Shown here piece by piece: positions 43,634-52,104 of a stretch of 64,000 nucleotides of DNA. Source of the stretch: Actinophytocola sp036555685 (GTDB lineage: Bacteria > Actinomycetota > Actinomycetes > Mycobacteriales > Pseudonocardiaceae); assembly GCF_036555685.1 (NCBI RefSeq), contig NZ_DATBKY010000232.1, positions 23,464 through 87,463 on the forward strand, read 5' to 3'. Both the position numbers and the translations under genes were made by a program. The notes beneath the pieces were generated by a model, which saw only the letters and a program-made list of their open reading frames with translations, had not been told where the DNA came from and did not search any database. Within the stretch, counting starts at the first letter, position 1, and each line of letters starts with the position of its first letter.

Positions 43634-45177
43634 GTCGAAACCTCCTCGTTCATGGCGAGCTCCACGGCGTCGGTCAGGTCGGTGGCCACCTGCCGCGCGG
43701 AGAGGATCTCCTCGGCTCGGGTCCGGGCGGTCGGCACGAGGATCCCGCGCGCGCCCGCGGCCTCGGCCGCGGCGACGTCCGCGCCGGTGTCCCCGATGAC
43801 GACGCAGCGGCGCGGGTCGACGCCGAGCGCCTCGGCCGCCTGGCGGACCAGTCCGGGCGCGGGTTTGCGGCACGGGCAGCCGTCCGCGTCGCCGTGCACG
43901 CAGACCTGCCAGGTGCCGAACGGGCCGAGGAGCTCGTCGACCCGCGCGTTGACCGCGGCGAGCTGCTCGGGGCTGATGAGGCCGCGGGCCACGCCGGACT
44001 GGTTGCTGACGACGCCGACCTTGACGCCGGCCTCGCGCAGCCGGCGCAGCACGTCCGCGGCGCCCGGCACGGGCTCGACCCGGCCGGGGTCGTTCAGGTA
44101 CGGGACGTCGGCGATGAGCGTGTCGTCCCGGTCGAACAGCACGGCCGCGGGCACGAGCGGCGTGGTGGGCAGGTCGTGGGTGACGCGATGGCCGTTGACC
44201 GGCGGCGAGACCCGGGTGCGCCGCGCGGCCCGGCGTACCCGGACCTCGCCGGCCAGGCGGTGCGCGAGTGCCGCCGGCGGGATCAGCGCGCTGGTCACGA
44301 GCATCCGGGCGATCTCCTCGCGGGTGCGCGGTCCCGGCCGGATCCGCCGCCACGCGAAGCTCCCGGTCAGCGCCAGCCACACCCCGGTCGCGGCGGCCGC
44401 GGCGCGCCGGGTGCGGCGCGGGCCCGCGAGCAGCACGGCGGCCAGCGCGCTCGCCGTCGTGAGCGTGTGCCGGCCTAGCATGCCGGGCCCGGCCCCGGCC
44501 CGGTGCCGCCAGTCCGGGCCGTGCTTGTGCCGCATGAGCGCGTTGTCCGCGTTGCCGGCCTGCCGGCGCAGGCTCGCGAGGAAGTCGCCGCGCGCGGCCG
44601 GATGCATCGTGCGCCGGTTGCCGCGGGCCAGCTCGTAGCCGGCCGCGAGCACGCGCAGCGCGAGGTCGGAGTCCTCCCGGAACGCCCGGGGGAACCGCTC
44701 GTCGAAGCCGCCGACCTCGGTGAGTACCGAGCGGCGGTAGGCCATGTCCGCGGTGATCCAGCGCGCGGTGGCGAGGCCCGCGGTGCCGCGCTCGTCGTCG
44801 GTCGGCCGCGGGCCGGCCGGTACCTCGATGCGGGCCTGGGACGCGCCCACCGCCGGCCCGACCGCGAGGTCGGCGGCGAGGTCGGCCGCCCACGTGTCCG
44901 ACACGATGACGTCGTCGTCGAGGAACGCGACCCACTCCGTACGTGCCAGCCGCCAGCCCGCGTTGCGGGCGGCCGCGGGCCCGCGGCCGCCCGAGCACAC
45001 GACGCGCACACCGGCGGGCAGCGACAGCGGTGGGCCGCCCGGCCGGTCGTCCACGACGACTACCCGCGCGGGCCGCGGACCCCTGCAGGTGTCCACAGCG
45101 GACAGCAACACGTGCAGGTTGTCCCGCCCGGTGGTCGGGATGACGACGGTGTAGTCCGCGGTGTCGTCGGCGGTCAT
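43630..45177 (-). CDS. GT2 glycosyltransferase fused to GmhB-type heptose bisphosphate phosphatase
   Basis: One uninterrupted 515-residue frame joins two enzymes. Residues 1-240 are a GT2 domain (TVVIPTTGRDN, VAFLDDDVIVSD), followed by a hydrophobic stretch. Residues 345-515 are a HAD phosphatase: FDRDDTL with nucleophile Asp349, VSNQSG, and CVHGDADGCPCRKP, which keeps the four GmhB zinc ligands (C426, H428, C434, C436). GmhB removes the C7 phosphate from heptose 1,7-bisphosphate. I know of no common architecture like this; relatives are normally separate genes. ATGA overlaps on both sides. Confidence 0.87.
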   Translation of the reverse strand: MTADDTADYTVVIPTTGRDNLHVLLSAVDTCRGPRPARVVVVDDRPGGPPLSLPAGVRVVCSGGRGPAAARNAGWRLARTEWVAFLDDDVIVSDTWAADLAADLAVGPAVGASQARIEVPAGPRPTDDERGTAGLATARWITADMAYRRSVLTEVGGFDERFPRAFREDSDLALRVLAAGYELARGNRRTMHPAARGDFLASLRRQAGNADNALMRHKHGPDWRHRAGAGPGMLGRHTLTTASALAAVLLAGPRRTRRAAAAATGVWLALTGSFAWRRIRPGPRTREEIARMLVTSALIPPAALAHRLAGEVRVRRAARRTRVSPPVNGHRVTHDLPTTPLVPAAVLFDRDDTLIADVPYLNDPGRVEPVPGAADVLRRLREAGVKVGVVSNQSGVARGLISPEQLAAVNARVDELLGPFGTWQVCVHGDADGCPCRKPAPGLVRQAAEALGVDPRRCVVIGDTGADVAAAEAAGARGILVPTARTRAEEILSARQVATDLTDAVELAMNEEVST

Positions 45178-46784
45178 GACCGGCGCACCAGGTACGGGCC
45201 GAGGACGAGCACGTCGATGGGACTCGCGCCGAAGCACTCGAGCACGTCGCGTGGCGAGTCGACCATCGGCCGGCCCGCCGTGTTGAGGCTGGTGTTGACC
45301 ACGACCGGCAGCCCGGTGCGCGCCTCGAACTCGCTCAGCAACCGCGCGAGCAGCGGCTCGTCCGCCTCGGCCACGGTCTGGATGCGGGCCGTGCCGTCCA
45401 CATGCGTCACCGCGGGGATGCGGTCCTGCCACTCGGGCGCCACATCGTGCACGAAGAGCATGTAGGGACTCGGCATCGGGCCGCGGCCGAACAGGTCCGC
45501 GGCGCGGTGCGCCAGCACCATCGGCGCGACCGGGCGGAACTGCTCGCGGCCCTTCACGTCGTTGAGCCGCTCGAGGTTCGCCTTGCGGCCGGGGTGGGCG
45601 AGCAGCGACCGGTGTCCCAGCGCGCGCGGCCCGTACTCCGCCCGCCCGGAGAACCACGCCACGATCTTGTCGGCGGCGAGCGCCTCGGCCGCGGCGACCG
45701 CGACGTCGGCCGGCCGTTCGTAGCGCAGCGCCGCGATGTCCAGTGCCCGCCGGCACTCCTCGTCGCTGAAGCCGCGGCCGAGATCGGCGCCGCGCATGGG
45801 TGCGGGCCGCTCGCCGAGCTCGGTGGCGACCGCGGCGGCCGCGCCGAGCGCGGTGCCGGCGTCCCCGGCCGCGGGCTGCACCCAGATCTGCTCGAACGGG
45901 CTCTCCGCGTACAGCCGGGTGTTCGCCACGCAGTTCAGCGCCACCCCGCCGGCCAGCGTGAGCACCGGCTGCCCGGTCCGGCGGTGCAGCCACCCCGCGA
46001 GCTCCAGCAGCACCTCCTCGAGCCGCTGCTGCACGCTCGCCGCGAGGTCCGCGTGCTCCCCGGTGAGCTCACCGGCGGACCGCGGCGCGAACTCCGTCCA
46101 CTCGAGACGCTCGGTGTGGAAGCCGCCCTCGTCGGTCGCGTAGATCCGCTCGCGCAGCGTCGGCAGGAACCGTGGCGTGCCGTACGAGGCGAGCGCCATG
46201 ACCTTGTACTCGTCGCTGGACCGGTGGAACCCCAGGTGCTCGGTCAGCTCCTCGTAGCAGAGCCCGAGCGAGTGCGGCAGCCGCTGGCTCGCGAGCTCCT
46301 CGAGCTTGCCGTCCCGGTACTCACCGGCGAGGTAGGACGTCGACTCGCCGCGCCCGTCCGCGACGAGCACCGCGGAGTCCGGGAACGGCCCGCACAGCGC
46401 GCCCGACGCCGCGTGCGCCACGTGGTGGCGGACGAACCGGACGATGCCGGGATCGAGCCCGGGCAGCGCGGTACGCAGGAACAGCGGGGCGCGCTCGGCG
46501 TAGGTGGTGCGCAGCTCCTCCCAGCGGCCGTCGGCGGCGTGGTCCACCAGGGCCGGGTCGTAGGAGTAGCCGACGGCGTCCAGGTCGGCGGGGGAGAGCC
46601 CGGCGCTGTCCAGGCACCATCGCGCGGCCTGCTCGGGCAGCTCCCAGGCGGCGAACGGCACGGCGGGATGGCCGTGCTTGCGGCGGCTGAAGCGTTCCTC
46701 CTCCGCGGCGGCGACGATCTCGCCGTCCACGATCAGAGCGGCGGCCGGGTCGTGGAATATCGCGTTGATGCCGAGTATGCGCAC
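45174..46784 (-). CDS. NodU/CmcH-type carbamoyltransferase
   Basis: A 536-residue carbamoyltransferase. The N-terminal Kae1-like domain has GINAIFHDPAAALIVDG, AAEEERFSRRKH and the HHVAHAASG His pair. The C-terminal domain has RALGHRSLLAHP, KGREQFRPVAPMV and NTSLNTAGRP. It would transfer a carbamoyl group from carbamoyl phosphate (via carbamoyl-AMP) to a sugar hydroxyl. The start is GTG 46784 with GGAGGG upstream; the frame is open far upstream but meaningless. It heads the minus-strand heptose operon. Confidence 0.9.
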   Translation of the reverse strand: MRILGINAIFHDPAAALIVDGEIVAAAEEERFSRRKHGHPAVPFAAWELPEQAARWCLDSAGLSPADLDAVGYSYDPALVDHAADGRWEELRTTYAERAPLFLRTALPGLDPGIVRFVRHHVAHAASGALCGPFPDSAVLVADGRGESTSYLAGEYRDGKLEELASQRLPHSLGLCYEELTEHLGFHRSSDEYKVMALASYGTPRFLPTLRERIYATDEGGFHTERLEWTEFAPRSAGELTGEHADLAASVQQRLEEVLLELAGWLHRRTGQPVLTLAGGVALNCVANTRLYAESPFEQIWVQPAAGDAGTALGAAAAVATELGERPAPMRGADLGRGFSDEECRRALDIAALRYERPADVAVAAAEALAADKIVAWFSGRAEYGPRALGHRSLLAHPGRKANLERLNDVKGREQFRPVAPMVLAHRAADLFGRGPMPSPYMLFVHDVAPEWQDRIPAVTHVDGTARIQTVAEADEPLLARLLSEFEARTGLPVVVNTSLNTAGRPMVDSPRDVLECFGASPIDVLVLGPYLVRRS

Positions 46785-46821
46785 TGCGCCCTCCGGGTCG
46801 TCGGGAAGTGCGCTCAGAGCG

Positions 46822-46880
46822 CTACCCGGGGAAGTGGTGCCCAAACCGGTTCGAGGATTAGGGGCCCGGCCGCCGGGTAG
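46822..46880. promoter_or_regulatory. divergent SigB/SigF-like promoters: heptose operon and hemerythrin
   Basis: Minus strand: GTTT (46846-46843), 15 bases, GGGTAG (46827-46822), 37 bases before the carbamoyltransferase GTG; a perfect match to the local consensus. Plus strand: GATT (46856-46859), 15 bases, GGGTAG (46875-46880), 30 bases before the hemerythrin ATG. Confidence 0.65.
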
Positions 46881-46910
46881 CCGGGGCGCACGCCCGACAT
46901 GAGGAGAGCC

Positions 46911-47471
46911 ATGACCACCACGAATCAACAGAACCTCATCGACGCGATCGTCTCCGATCACCACGACGTGGAGCGGGTCTTCGGCGAGATCGAGGCCAGT
47001 GGTGACGTCCGGATGAAGCGTGATCTCGTCGAGCACGTGATCGCCGAGCTCGTGCGCCACTCCGTGGCCGAGGAGCAGTACCTCTACCCGACCGCCCGCA
47101 AGGCGCTGCCCGACGGGGACGAGATCGCCGACCACGAGATCTCCGAGCACGCCGAGGTCGAGGAGATCATGAAGGAAGTCGAGAAGACCGACGCGACCGA
47201 CGCGAAGTTCGACCAGCTCGTCGGCAAGCTGATCGCCGAGGTCCGCCATCACGTCGAGGACGAGGAAGGCGACCTGCTGCCGAAGCTGCGTGCCGCGTGC
47301 GGCTCCGACGAGCTGATGGAGCTCGGCAAGAAGTTCGAGCAGGCCAAGAAGATGGCGCCGACGCGGCCGCACCCGGCGGCGCCGGACCGGCCGCCGGCCA
47401 ACAAGATCCTCGCCCCCGGCGCGGGTCTCATCGACAAGGTGCGCGACGCGCTCTCGGGCCGGAAGGTCTGA
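46911..47471 (+). CDS. hemerythrin HHE-domain protein
   Basis: A 186-residue protein. The helical bundle carries HHE-type ligands: SDHHDVERVFGE, HSVAEEQYLYP, HEISEHAEVEE, HHVEDEEGDLLP. It should bind O2 or NO at a diiron site or act as an iron/oxygen sensor; such proteins are common in actinobacterial stress regulons. A basic Pro-rich C-terminal tail follows. ATG 46911 is preferred over ATG 46899 because GAGGAGAG lies in between. Confidence 0.87.
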   Translation: MTTTNQQNLIDAIVSDHHDVERVFGEIEASGDVRMKRDLVEHVIAELVRHSVAEEQYLYPTARKALPDGDEIADHEISEHAEVEEIMKEVEKTDATDAKFDQLVGKLIAEVRHHVEDEEGDLLPKLRAACGSDELMELGKKFEQAKKMAPTRPHPAAPDRPPANKILAPGAGLIDKVRDALSGRKV

Positions 47472-47486
47472 CGGCACCGACATCGA

Positions 47487-47520
47487 CGCCCGCGACGGCC
47501 GGCCGTCGCGGGCGTTTGTG
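47487..47520 (+). terminator. Rho-independent terminator after hemerythrin
   Basis: A perfect 14-bp inverted repeat (47487-47500 with 47501-47514) is followed by TTTGTG. It ends the hemerythrin transcript; the -35 of the next promoter overlaps its tail. Confidence 0.8.
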
Positions 47521-47538
47521 TACGGACGTTCCGGGCAT
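47514..47538 (+). promoter_or_regulatory. SigB/SigF-like promoter of the DUF6098 gene
   Basis: GTTT (47514-47517), 15 bases, GGGCAT (47533-47538), 8 bases before the ATG at 47547. The mRNA is probably leaderless. The -35 lies in the terminator tail. Confidence 0.5.
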
Positions 47539-47546
47539 CCACGGCC

Positions 47547-47981
47547 ATGGCACGGTCGACCGATGATGCGCTCGGGTTGCCCACCCTGGCGCGGCTCGCG
47601 GAGCTGAGCGCGCTCGCCGACGGCGACATCCCCGTCTACCTGCGGTACTCGCCCGGCCCGGTGTCGGACGCGGCGCACCCGAGCAAGGACCACGAGAGCG
47701 GCCTCGTGATGCCGGGTGTGTCGGCGAACCCCCTGCGGCCGCCGGGCTGGTGGTCGCTGCCGGGAGCGGACTGGGTGGCGCGCGCGGTGTGCCAGTACCT
47801 GCGAGAGTTGGACGAGGGGGCGCGGCCGTGGGTGCTGACCGGTGAGGTGGTCGACTTCGGACCGGACAACGAGCCGCTGCTCACCGGCGTCCGGCCGATC
47901 GCGTGGCTGTCGCGCTCGCTGGTCCGCGAGGCGCACCAGCGCTACCACGAGCGGCTGGCAGCAGGACGCGCGACGCACTGA
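47547..47981 (+). CDS. DUF6098-like conserved hypothetical protein
   Basis: A 144-residue protein with the pattern of DUF6098: VYLRYSPGP, HESGLVMPGVSANPL, WVARAVCQYLRELDEG, PWVLTGEVVDFGPDNEP. No catalytic motif is visible. It is preceded by a near-leaderless stress promoter and lies between hemerythrin and a broken cytochrome oxidase gene. Confidence 0.65.
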   Translation: MARSTDDALGLPTLARLAELSALADGDIPVYLRYSPGPVSDAAHPSKDHESGLVMPGVSANPLRPPGWWSLPGADWVARAVCQYLRELDEGARPWVLTGEVVDFGPDNEPLLTGVRPIAWLSRSLVREAHQRYHERLAAGRATH

Positions 47982-47997
47982 CCTGGGGAGCGAGCGG

Positions 47998-48620
47998 ATG
48001 TGGGACCGGCTGAACCGGTTCGAGTCGATGCTGATCAAGGACACGCCGCGCCGCCGATCGACTTCCACGTGACCGACACGTACTTCGTCGTCGCGCATTT
48101 CCACTATGTACTGTTCGGCACGATCGTGTTCGCCACGTTCGCCGGCATCTACTTCTGGTTCCCGAAGATGACCGGCCGGATGCTCAGCGAACCGCTGGGC
48201 AAGCTGCACTTCTGGACCACGTTCATCGGCTTCCACACGACGTTCCTGGTCCACCACTGGCTCGGCGCCGAGGGCATGCCGCGCCGCTACGCGGACTACC
48301 TGCCGAGCGACGGGTTCACCACCCTGAACATGATCTCCACGGTCGGCGCGTTCGTGCTCGGCCTGTCCATGTTGCCGTTCCTGTGGAACGTCTTCCGCAG
48401 CTACCGCTACGGCGACCCGGCCGGCGGGGACGACCCGTGGGGCTTCGGCAACTCGCTGGAATGGGCGACCACCTGCCCGCCGCCCCGGCACAACTTCACC
48501 GACCTGCCGAAGATCCGCTCCGAGCGGCCCGCGTTCGAGCTGCACTACCCGGACTTCGCCGAACGCTTCCACGAGGAGTCCCGGCCCCACGCCGGCCGCC
48601 GGGAAAGGGCGGCACGATGA
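47998..48620 (+). pseudogene. truncated cytochrome c oxidase subunit I (ctaD) remnant
   Basis: From 48051 the frame reads the last third of CtaD almost intact: DFHVTDTYFVVAHFHYVLFG (helix X with the two heme-ligand His), KMTGRML, HFWTTFIGFHTTFLVHHWLG, RYADYLPSDG, then the cytoplasmic tail. About 380 N-terminal residues, including the copper site, are missing. The junction lies at 48050; to its left 47998-48050 encodes MWDRLNRFESMLIKDTP in another frame, which I do not recognise. It is a gene fragment left by deletion or rearrangement and cannot make a working oxidase. Confidence 0.8.
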
Positions 48621-49401
48621 CGATGCCGCCGAAGCTGCCCGGCGAGTATCACGTCCGGTTCACCAACACGCGGCACGGCCGGATGCGCAGCCGCACCCTC
48701 GGCCGTCCCACCGGTGCGCCGCCGGTCGTGACCGTGATGGGCATGGCCGTCTCCGACTACCTGCTGCCCGCGCAGGCCGCGCTCGACTGGACGCAGGCGC
48801 ACCTGCTCGACCTGCCCGGCCTGGCGGGCAGCGCCGACGCTCCACATCGGATCGACGTGCCGGGCTTCGGCGACGCGGTAGTCGACTGGCTCGAGGCGTC
48901 CGGCCTGCCGCCGGTGATCCTGGCCGGGCACTCCAGCGGTACGCAGGTCGCCGCGCGCGCCGCGGCGGCCCGGCCCGACCTGGTCGCGGCGACCGTCCTG
49001 GCGTCGCCGACCGTCGACCCGAAGGCGCGGTCGGTGCCCAGGGCCTGTACTACTGGCGCCGGGACTCCCGGTACCCGATGCCCGGGCTGGCGGAGAGCCA
49101 CAAGCCGGAGTGGCGCCGCGCCGGTGCCCGGCAGATCGTGCACCTACTGCGCGCGCACCTGCGCGACCACCTGGAGGACGTGGTGCCGCGGCTGCGCGGG
49201 CCCGTGCTGGTGATGCTGGGCGAGCAGGACGGGATGTGCACCGAAGCGTGGGCCCGCCACCTCGCCGGGCTCGCTGCCGACGGCAGGCTGGTCACGGTGC
49301 CCGGGCCGCACACGTTCCTGTGGCGTGACCCGGCGTCGTGGCGCGGACCGGTCCACGAGCTCGCGGCCGCGCTGCGCGCGGAGCGGGAAGGAGCCTCATG
49401 A
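48617..49401 (+). pseudogene. alpha/beta hydrolase with a frameshift
   Basis: A 261-residue hydrolase is split near 49040 by a one-base loss (or two-base gain). The first frame carries VVTVMGMAVSDYLLP and the nucleophile elbow GHSSGTQVAARAA; the second carries GLYYWRRDSRYPMPGLAES, the acid in LGEQDGMC and the His in GPHTFLW. All triad residues survive and no stop interrupts either half, so the error may be in the assembly. Its start overlaps the ctaD remnant stop (ATGA) and its end overlaps the next gene (ATGA). Confidence 0.75.
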
Positions 49402-50636
49402 AGCCCGGCCGTGCGGTCGCGTCCTTCGACTCGGCGTCGACGTTCCTGCGGGTGCTCGCCCAGCACCTGCACGGGAAGGGCAGCCCGGCACTCGGTCTCG
49501 GCCCGGCCGCACGGACCACCAGCCGCGTGCTGCCGGTGGTGAACAAGCTGCCCGGCGGCGTGCGCGAGGCCCTGTACACCTGGTCGGGCTGGTCTGAGGC
49601 GGTGCCCAAGGACCGCGTCGGGGACGTCGACGCCGAGGCGATCGCGGCGTGGGCGGCCGGCCAGTACCCGCGCCGGCGCTACCCGGCCGTGCTCATCGGT
49701 TCCTCCTCGGGCGCGGTCGCGCACCTGGCCGCGCCCGCCGGGGTCCCGTGGCTGCCGCAGACCTTCCTCGTGCCGGTCCGGCACCGCAGGCTCGACCCCG
49801 ACGAGCCGAAGACGGCCATGGCCGACCTCGAGCCGGGCGGCACCGTGCTCGTGGTCGACTGCGCGGAACGCTGGCCGACCACCACGATCGGACCTCGCGA
49901 GCTGTTCCAGCACGGCGCGGTGGGCGACGCCACGCCCGAGGAGTACGCCCACGGCGGCGAACGGGTCGCCGAGTTCCTCGCCGCGCAGGGTGCCGCACGG
50001 TCCACATGGGACGCACCGGCGGCCGACGCCGACAGCCCCGAGGCGGAGTGGGGTTTCGACCGTGCGTTGCTTGGCGATCTCGTCGGGCTGTGCCGGAGTG
50101 CGGGCTGGGCGCTGGACCGGCTGAGCTTCCCCCGCGCGGACGCGCTCAGCGGGCCGGTGGCGGACCTGTACCGGTCCTGGTACACCGACCAGGGGATCCC
50201 CGCGAACCGGCTGCTGGTCAGCTGCTTCGCCGTGATCGACGCGCACCTGCCGCTCGCCCGCGGGCTCGTGCCGTACTGGACCTTGTTCGGCACCTGCGCG
50301 GCCCGCGACACGCTGGAGGAGTACCTCGGGCACGCGGAGGCCTACGACGAGATCCACCTTGGACTGTTCGCCCACGGCACCCACTCCATCGGATACGCGC
50401 GCATCGGGGACTGGGACCGGGTGCTGCGCCACGCCCGGTGCCGCGGTGCGTACTGCGGGGTGGACCCCGGCGTATACCCGCAGGACTTCGCGAGCAACGG
50501 CCGCTTCCACCGCGCCGCGGCGGCGCTGCCGCCGACCGAGCCGCTGCCGTCGCTCGCACCGTGGCCGTGGGTCCGGGACCGGCTGCGCGCGAGCCGGAGC
50601 ACGGCCATCGGCTACCGGCCGGACGCGGCCGCATAG
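49398..50636 (+). CDS. unrecognised 412-residue protein with hydrolase-like elbow
   Basis: I do not recognise this family. It starts at ATG 49398, overlapping the hydrolase stop. Visible features are VLIGSSSGAVAHLAAPAG, which looks like a serine-nucleophile elbow, TVLVVDCAERWPTTTIGP, and two conserved-looking blocks rich in Trp, Tyr and Cys near the end (FGTCAARDT, RCRGAYCGVDPG). There is no signal peptide or membrane helix. The coupling suggests joint action with the upstream hydrolase. Confidence 0.6.
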   Translation: MKPGRAVASFDSASTFLRVLAQHLHGKGSPALGLGPAARTTSRVLPVVNKLPGGVREALYTWSGWSEAVPKDRVGDVDAEAIAAWAAGQYPRRRYPAVLIGSSSGAVAHLAAPAGVPWLPQTFLVPVRHRRLDPDEPKTAMADLEPGGTVLVVDCAERWPTTTIGPRELFQHGAVGDATPEEYAHGGERVAEFLAAQGAARSTWDAPAADADSPEAEWGFDRALLGDLVGLCRSAGWALDRLSFPRADALSGPVADLYRSWYTDQGIPANRLLVSCFAVIDAHLPLARGLVPYWTLFGTCAARDTLEEYLGHAEAYDEIHLGLFAHGTHSIGYARIGDWDRVLRHARCRGAYCGVDPGVYPQDFASNGRFHRAAAALPPTEPLPSLAPWPWVRDRLRASRSTAIGYRPDAAA

Positions 50637-50649
50637 TCGGGCACGAACC

Positions 50650-50655
50650 GGGTAG
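50650..50655 (+). promoter_or_regulatory. GGGTAG -10-like hexamer of the DUF1360 gene
   Basis: GGGTAG lies exactly 9 bases before the GTG at 50665, the spacing seen at four other genes. The -35 (GCAT 15 bases upstream) is poor. The position suggests a leaderless mRNA starting at 50665. Confidence 0.4.
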
Positions 50656-50664
50656 GTCGTGAGC

Positions 50665-51279
50665 GTGACCAAGACGATCCAGACCGAGGCGTCGCCCTCG
50701 GCGAACGGCCGGCCCGACACCCAGCGAACCGGGACGGAGCGAACCGGCACGCGAACCGGCATGCTGCGCGGCCGGTTCAGCCGGCTCGTGCGGCGGGTGC
50801 AACGCGCCTATGCCGACGGGCACAACCGCCCACTCGCCGGCTACACCGTCGTCCTCGGCGGCTACTCCGCCCTGCTCGGGCTGCTGACCGGGATCGGCCG
50901 CGCCACCGGTACGCGGTTGCCCGAGCGGGTCGGCGTCCAGGACACCGTGCTGCTCTGCCTCGCCACCCACAAGGCCAGCCGCCTGCTCGCCAAGGACGCC
51001 GTGACGAGCCCGCTGCGTGCGCCGTTCGCGCGCTACGAGGAGCCCGCCGGCGAGGCCGAGCTCAACGAGTCGGTCCGGGGGAGCGGTGTCCAGCACGCCG
51101 TCGGTGAGCTCATCACCTGCCCGTTCTGCCTCGGCGTGTGGGTGGCCAGCGGCCTGACCGCCGGCCTCGTGTTCGCGCCGCGGCCCACGAGGCTGGTGCT
51201 CACCGCGCTCACGGCGATCGCCACGTCCGACACCATCCAGCTCGTGTACGACGGCGCCAAGAAGCGGCTGGCCAACTGA
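50665..51279 (+). CDS. DUF1360 membrane protein
   Basis: About 204 residues. A basic N-terminus with a short repeat (RTGTERTGTRTG) leads to two or three membrane helices and the DUF1360 core: LATHKASRLLAKDAVTSPLRAPF, then HAVGELITCPFCLGVWVASG. GTG 50659 is also possible, but 50665 sits 9 bases after the GGGTAG hexamer. The function of DUF1360 is unknown; it is found in spore- and stress-related settings. Confidence 0.82.
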   Translation: MTKTIQTEASPSANGRPDTQRTGTERTGTRTGMLRGRFSRLVRRVQRAYADGHNRPLAGYTVVLGGYSALLGLLTGIGRATGTRLPERVGVQDTVLLCLATHKASRLLAKDAVTSPLRAPFARYEEPAGEAELNESVRGSGVQHAVGELITCPFCLGVWVASGLTAGLVFAPRPTRLVLTALTAIATSDTIQLVYDGAKKRLAN

Positions 51280-51300
51280 TCGGTGGCCGCTCCCTGGCGG

Positions 51301-52104
51301 TCAGAGGTCGGCGTGCCGCTCGGTGATGGTGCGGGCGAGCTCGCCGAGCTTGATGTTGAGGTCCTGCGAGGTGCGGCGCAGCAGGTCGAACGCCTCGTCG
51401 GCGTCGATTCCCCTGCGGTGCATGAGGATGCCCTTGGCCTGGCCGATGATGTCGCGGCTGTCGATCGCGTTGCGCAGCTGCGTCTCGCGCAGCTCGGCGA
51501 GGCGGACGGCCTCGGTCGCGGAGACGGCCAGCGAGGCGTGCGTCGCGAGCAGCAACGCGCGATCGCGGTCCAGCTCGCCGCCGAGCCTGCCGGGCTCGCT
51601 GGCGAAGACGTTGAGCGCGCCGGTCATCTGCGGGGGCCTGCCTTCGACCACGAGCGCCGTGGAGAGTGCGGACCGGAAGCCGAGCTTCGCCGCCTCGGGG
51701 CCGAAGCGAGGCCACGCCGGATCGGTCGCGAGATCGGCGCTGTAGCAGTAGGCGGGGCCGGGCTGGCGGGCGGCGTCGAAGCAGGGGCCTTCCTGGTAGC
51801 GGTCCTGCAGAACGTCCAGTTCGGTACCGAGCGGGTCGGTCTCGACCGGGGTGTGCAGGTGCCCGTCCCGGGAACGGAGCGTCAAGCTGACGAGGTCGGC
51901 GCCCGGCAGGATCTCGGCGGCGGCCGTGGCTACGTGTGCCAGCGCGTCGGCGGCGGTCCCCGCGGTCAGCAGCCGCCTGCTGAACTCGGCGAACTGCCGC
52001 GCCAGCGGGCTGTGGTCGAAGTCGCGGGGCGGGTAGCCCGGTTCGTCCCGGTGGGCGACGAACTCCTCCTTGTCCCGGCGCCATTCTTCGTCGTAGGCGG
52101 TCAT
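51301..52104 (-). CDS. GAF and ANTAR domain RNA-binding antiterminator
   Basis: A 267-residue protein. A GAF sensor domain (about residues 45-190) is followed by ANTAR (IDSRDIIGQAKGILMHRRG, DAFDLLRRTSQDLNIKLGELA), the RNA-binding antitermination module. Such proteins are typical actinobacterial sensors of redox or small ligands. It overlaps the DUF4383 stop by ATGA and shares its promoter. Confidence 0.88.
   Translation of the reverse strand: MTAYDEEWRRDKEEFVAHRDEPGYPPRDFDHSPLARQFAEFSRRLLTAGTAADALAHVATAAAEILPGADLVSLTLRSRDGHLHTPVETDPLGTELDVLQDRYQEGPCFDAARQPGPAYCYSADLATDPAWPRFGPEAAKLGFRSALSTALVVEGRPPQMTGALNVFASEPGRLGGELDRDRALLLATHASLAVSATEAVRLAELRETQLRNAIDSRDIIGQAKGILMHRRGIDADEAFDLLRRTSQDLNIKLGELARTITERHADL

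Noticed and set aside
47998..48072. Short frame MWDRLNRFESMLIKDTP before the ctaD remnant
   Set aside because: It stops after 24 codons and has no recognisable relatives; probably the end of the rearrangement, so I did not list it as a gene.
45174..48590. Single minus-strand frame of 1138 codons extending the carbamoyltransferase
   Set aside because: Only the part after GTG 46784 is homologous to carbamoyltransferases; the upstream part is antisense to hemerythrin, DUF6098 and ctaD sequence.
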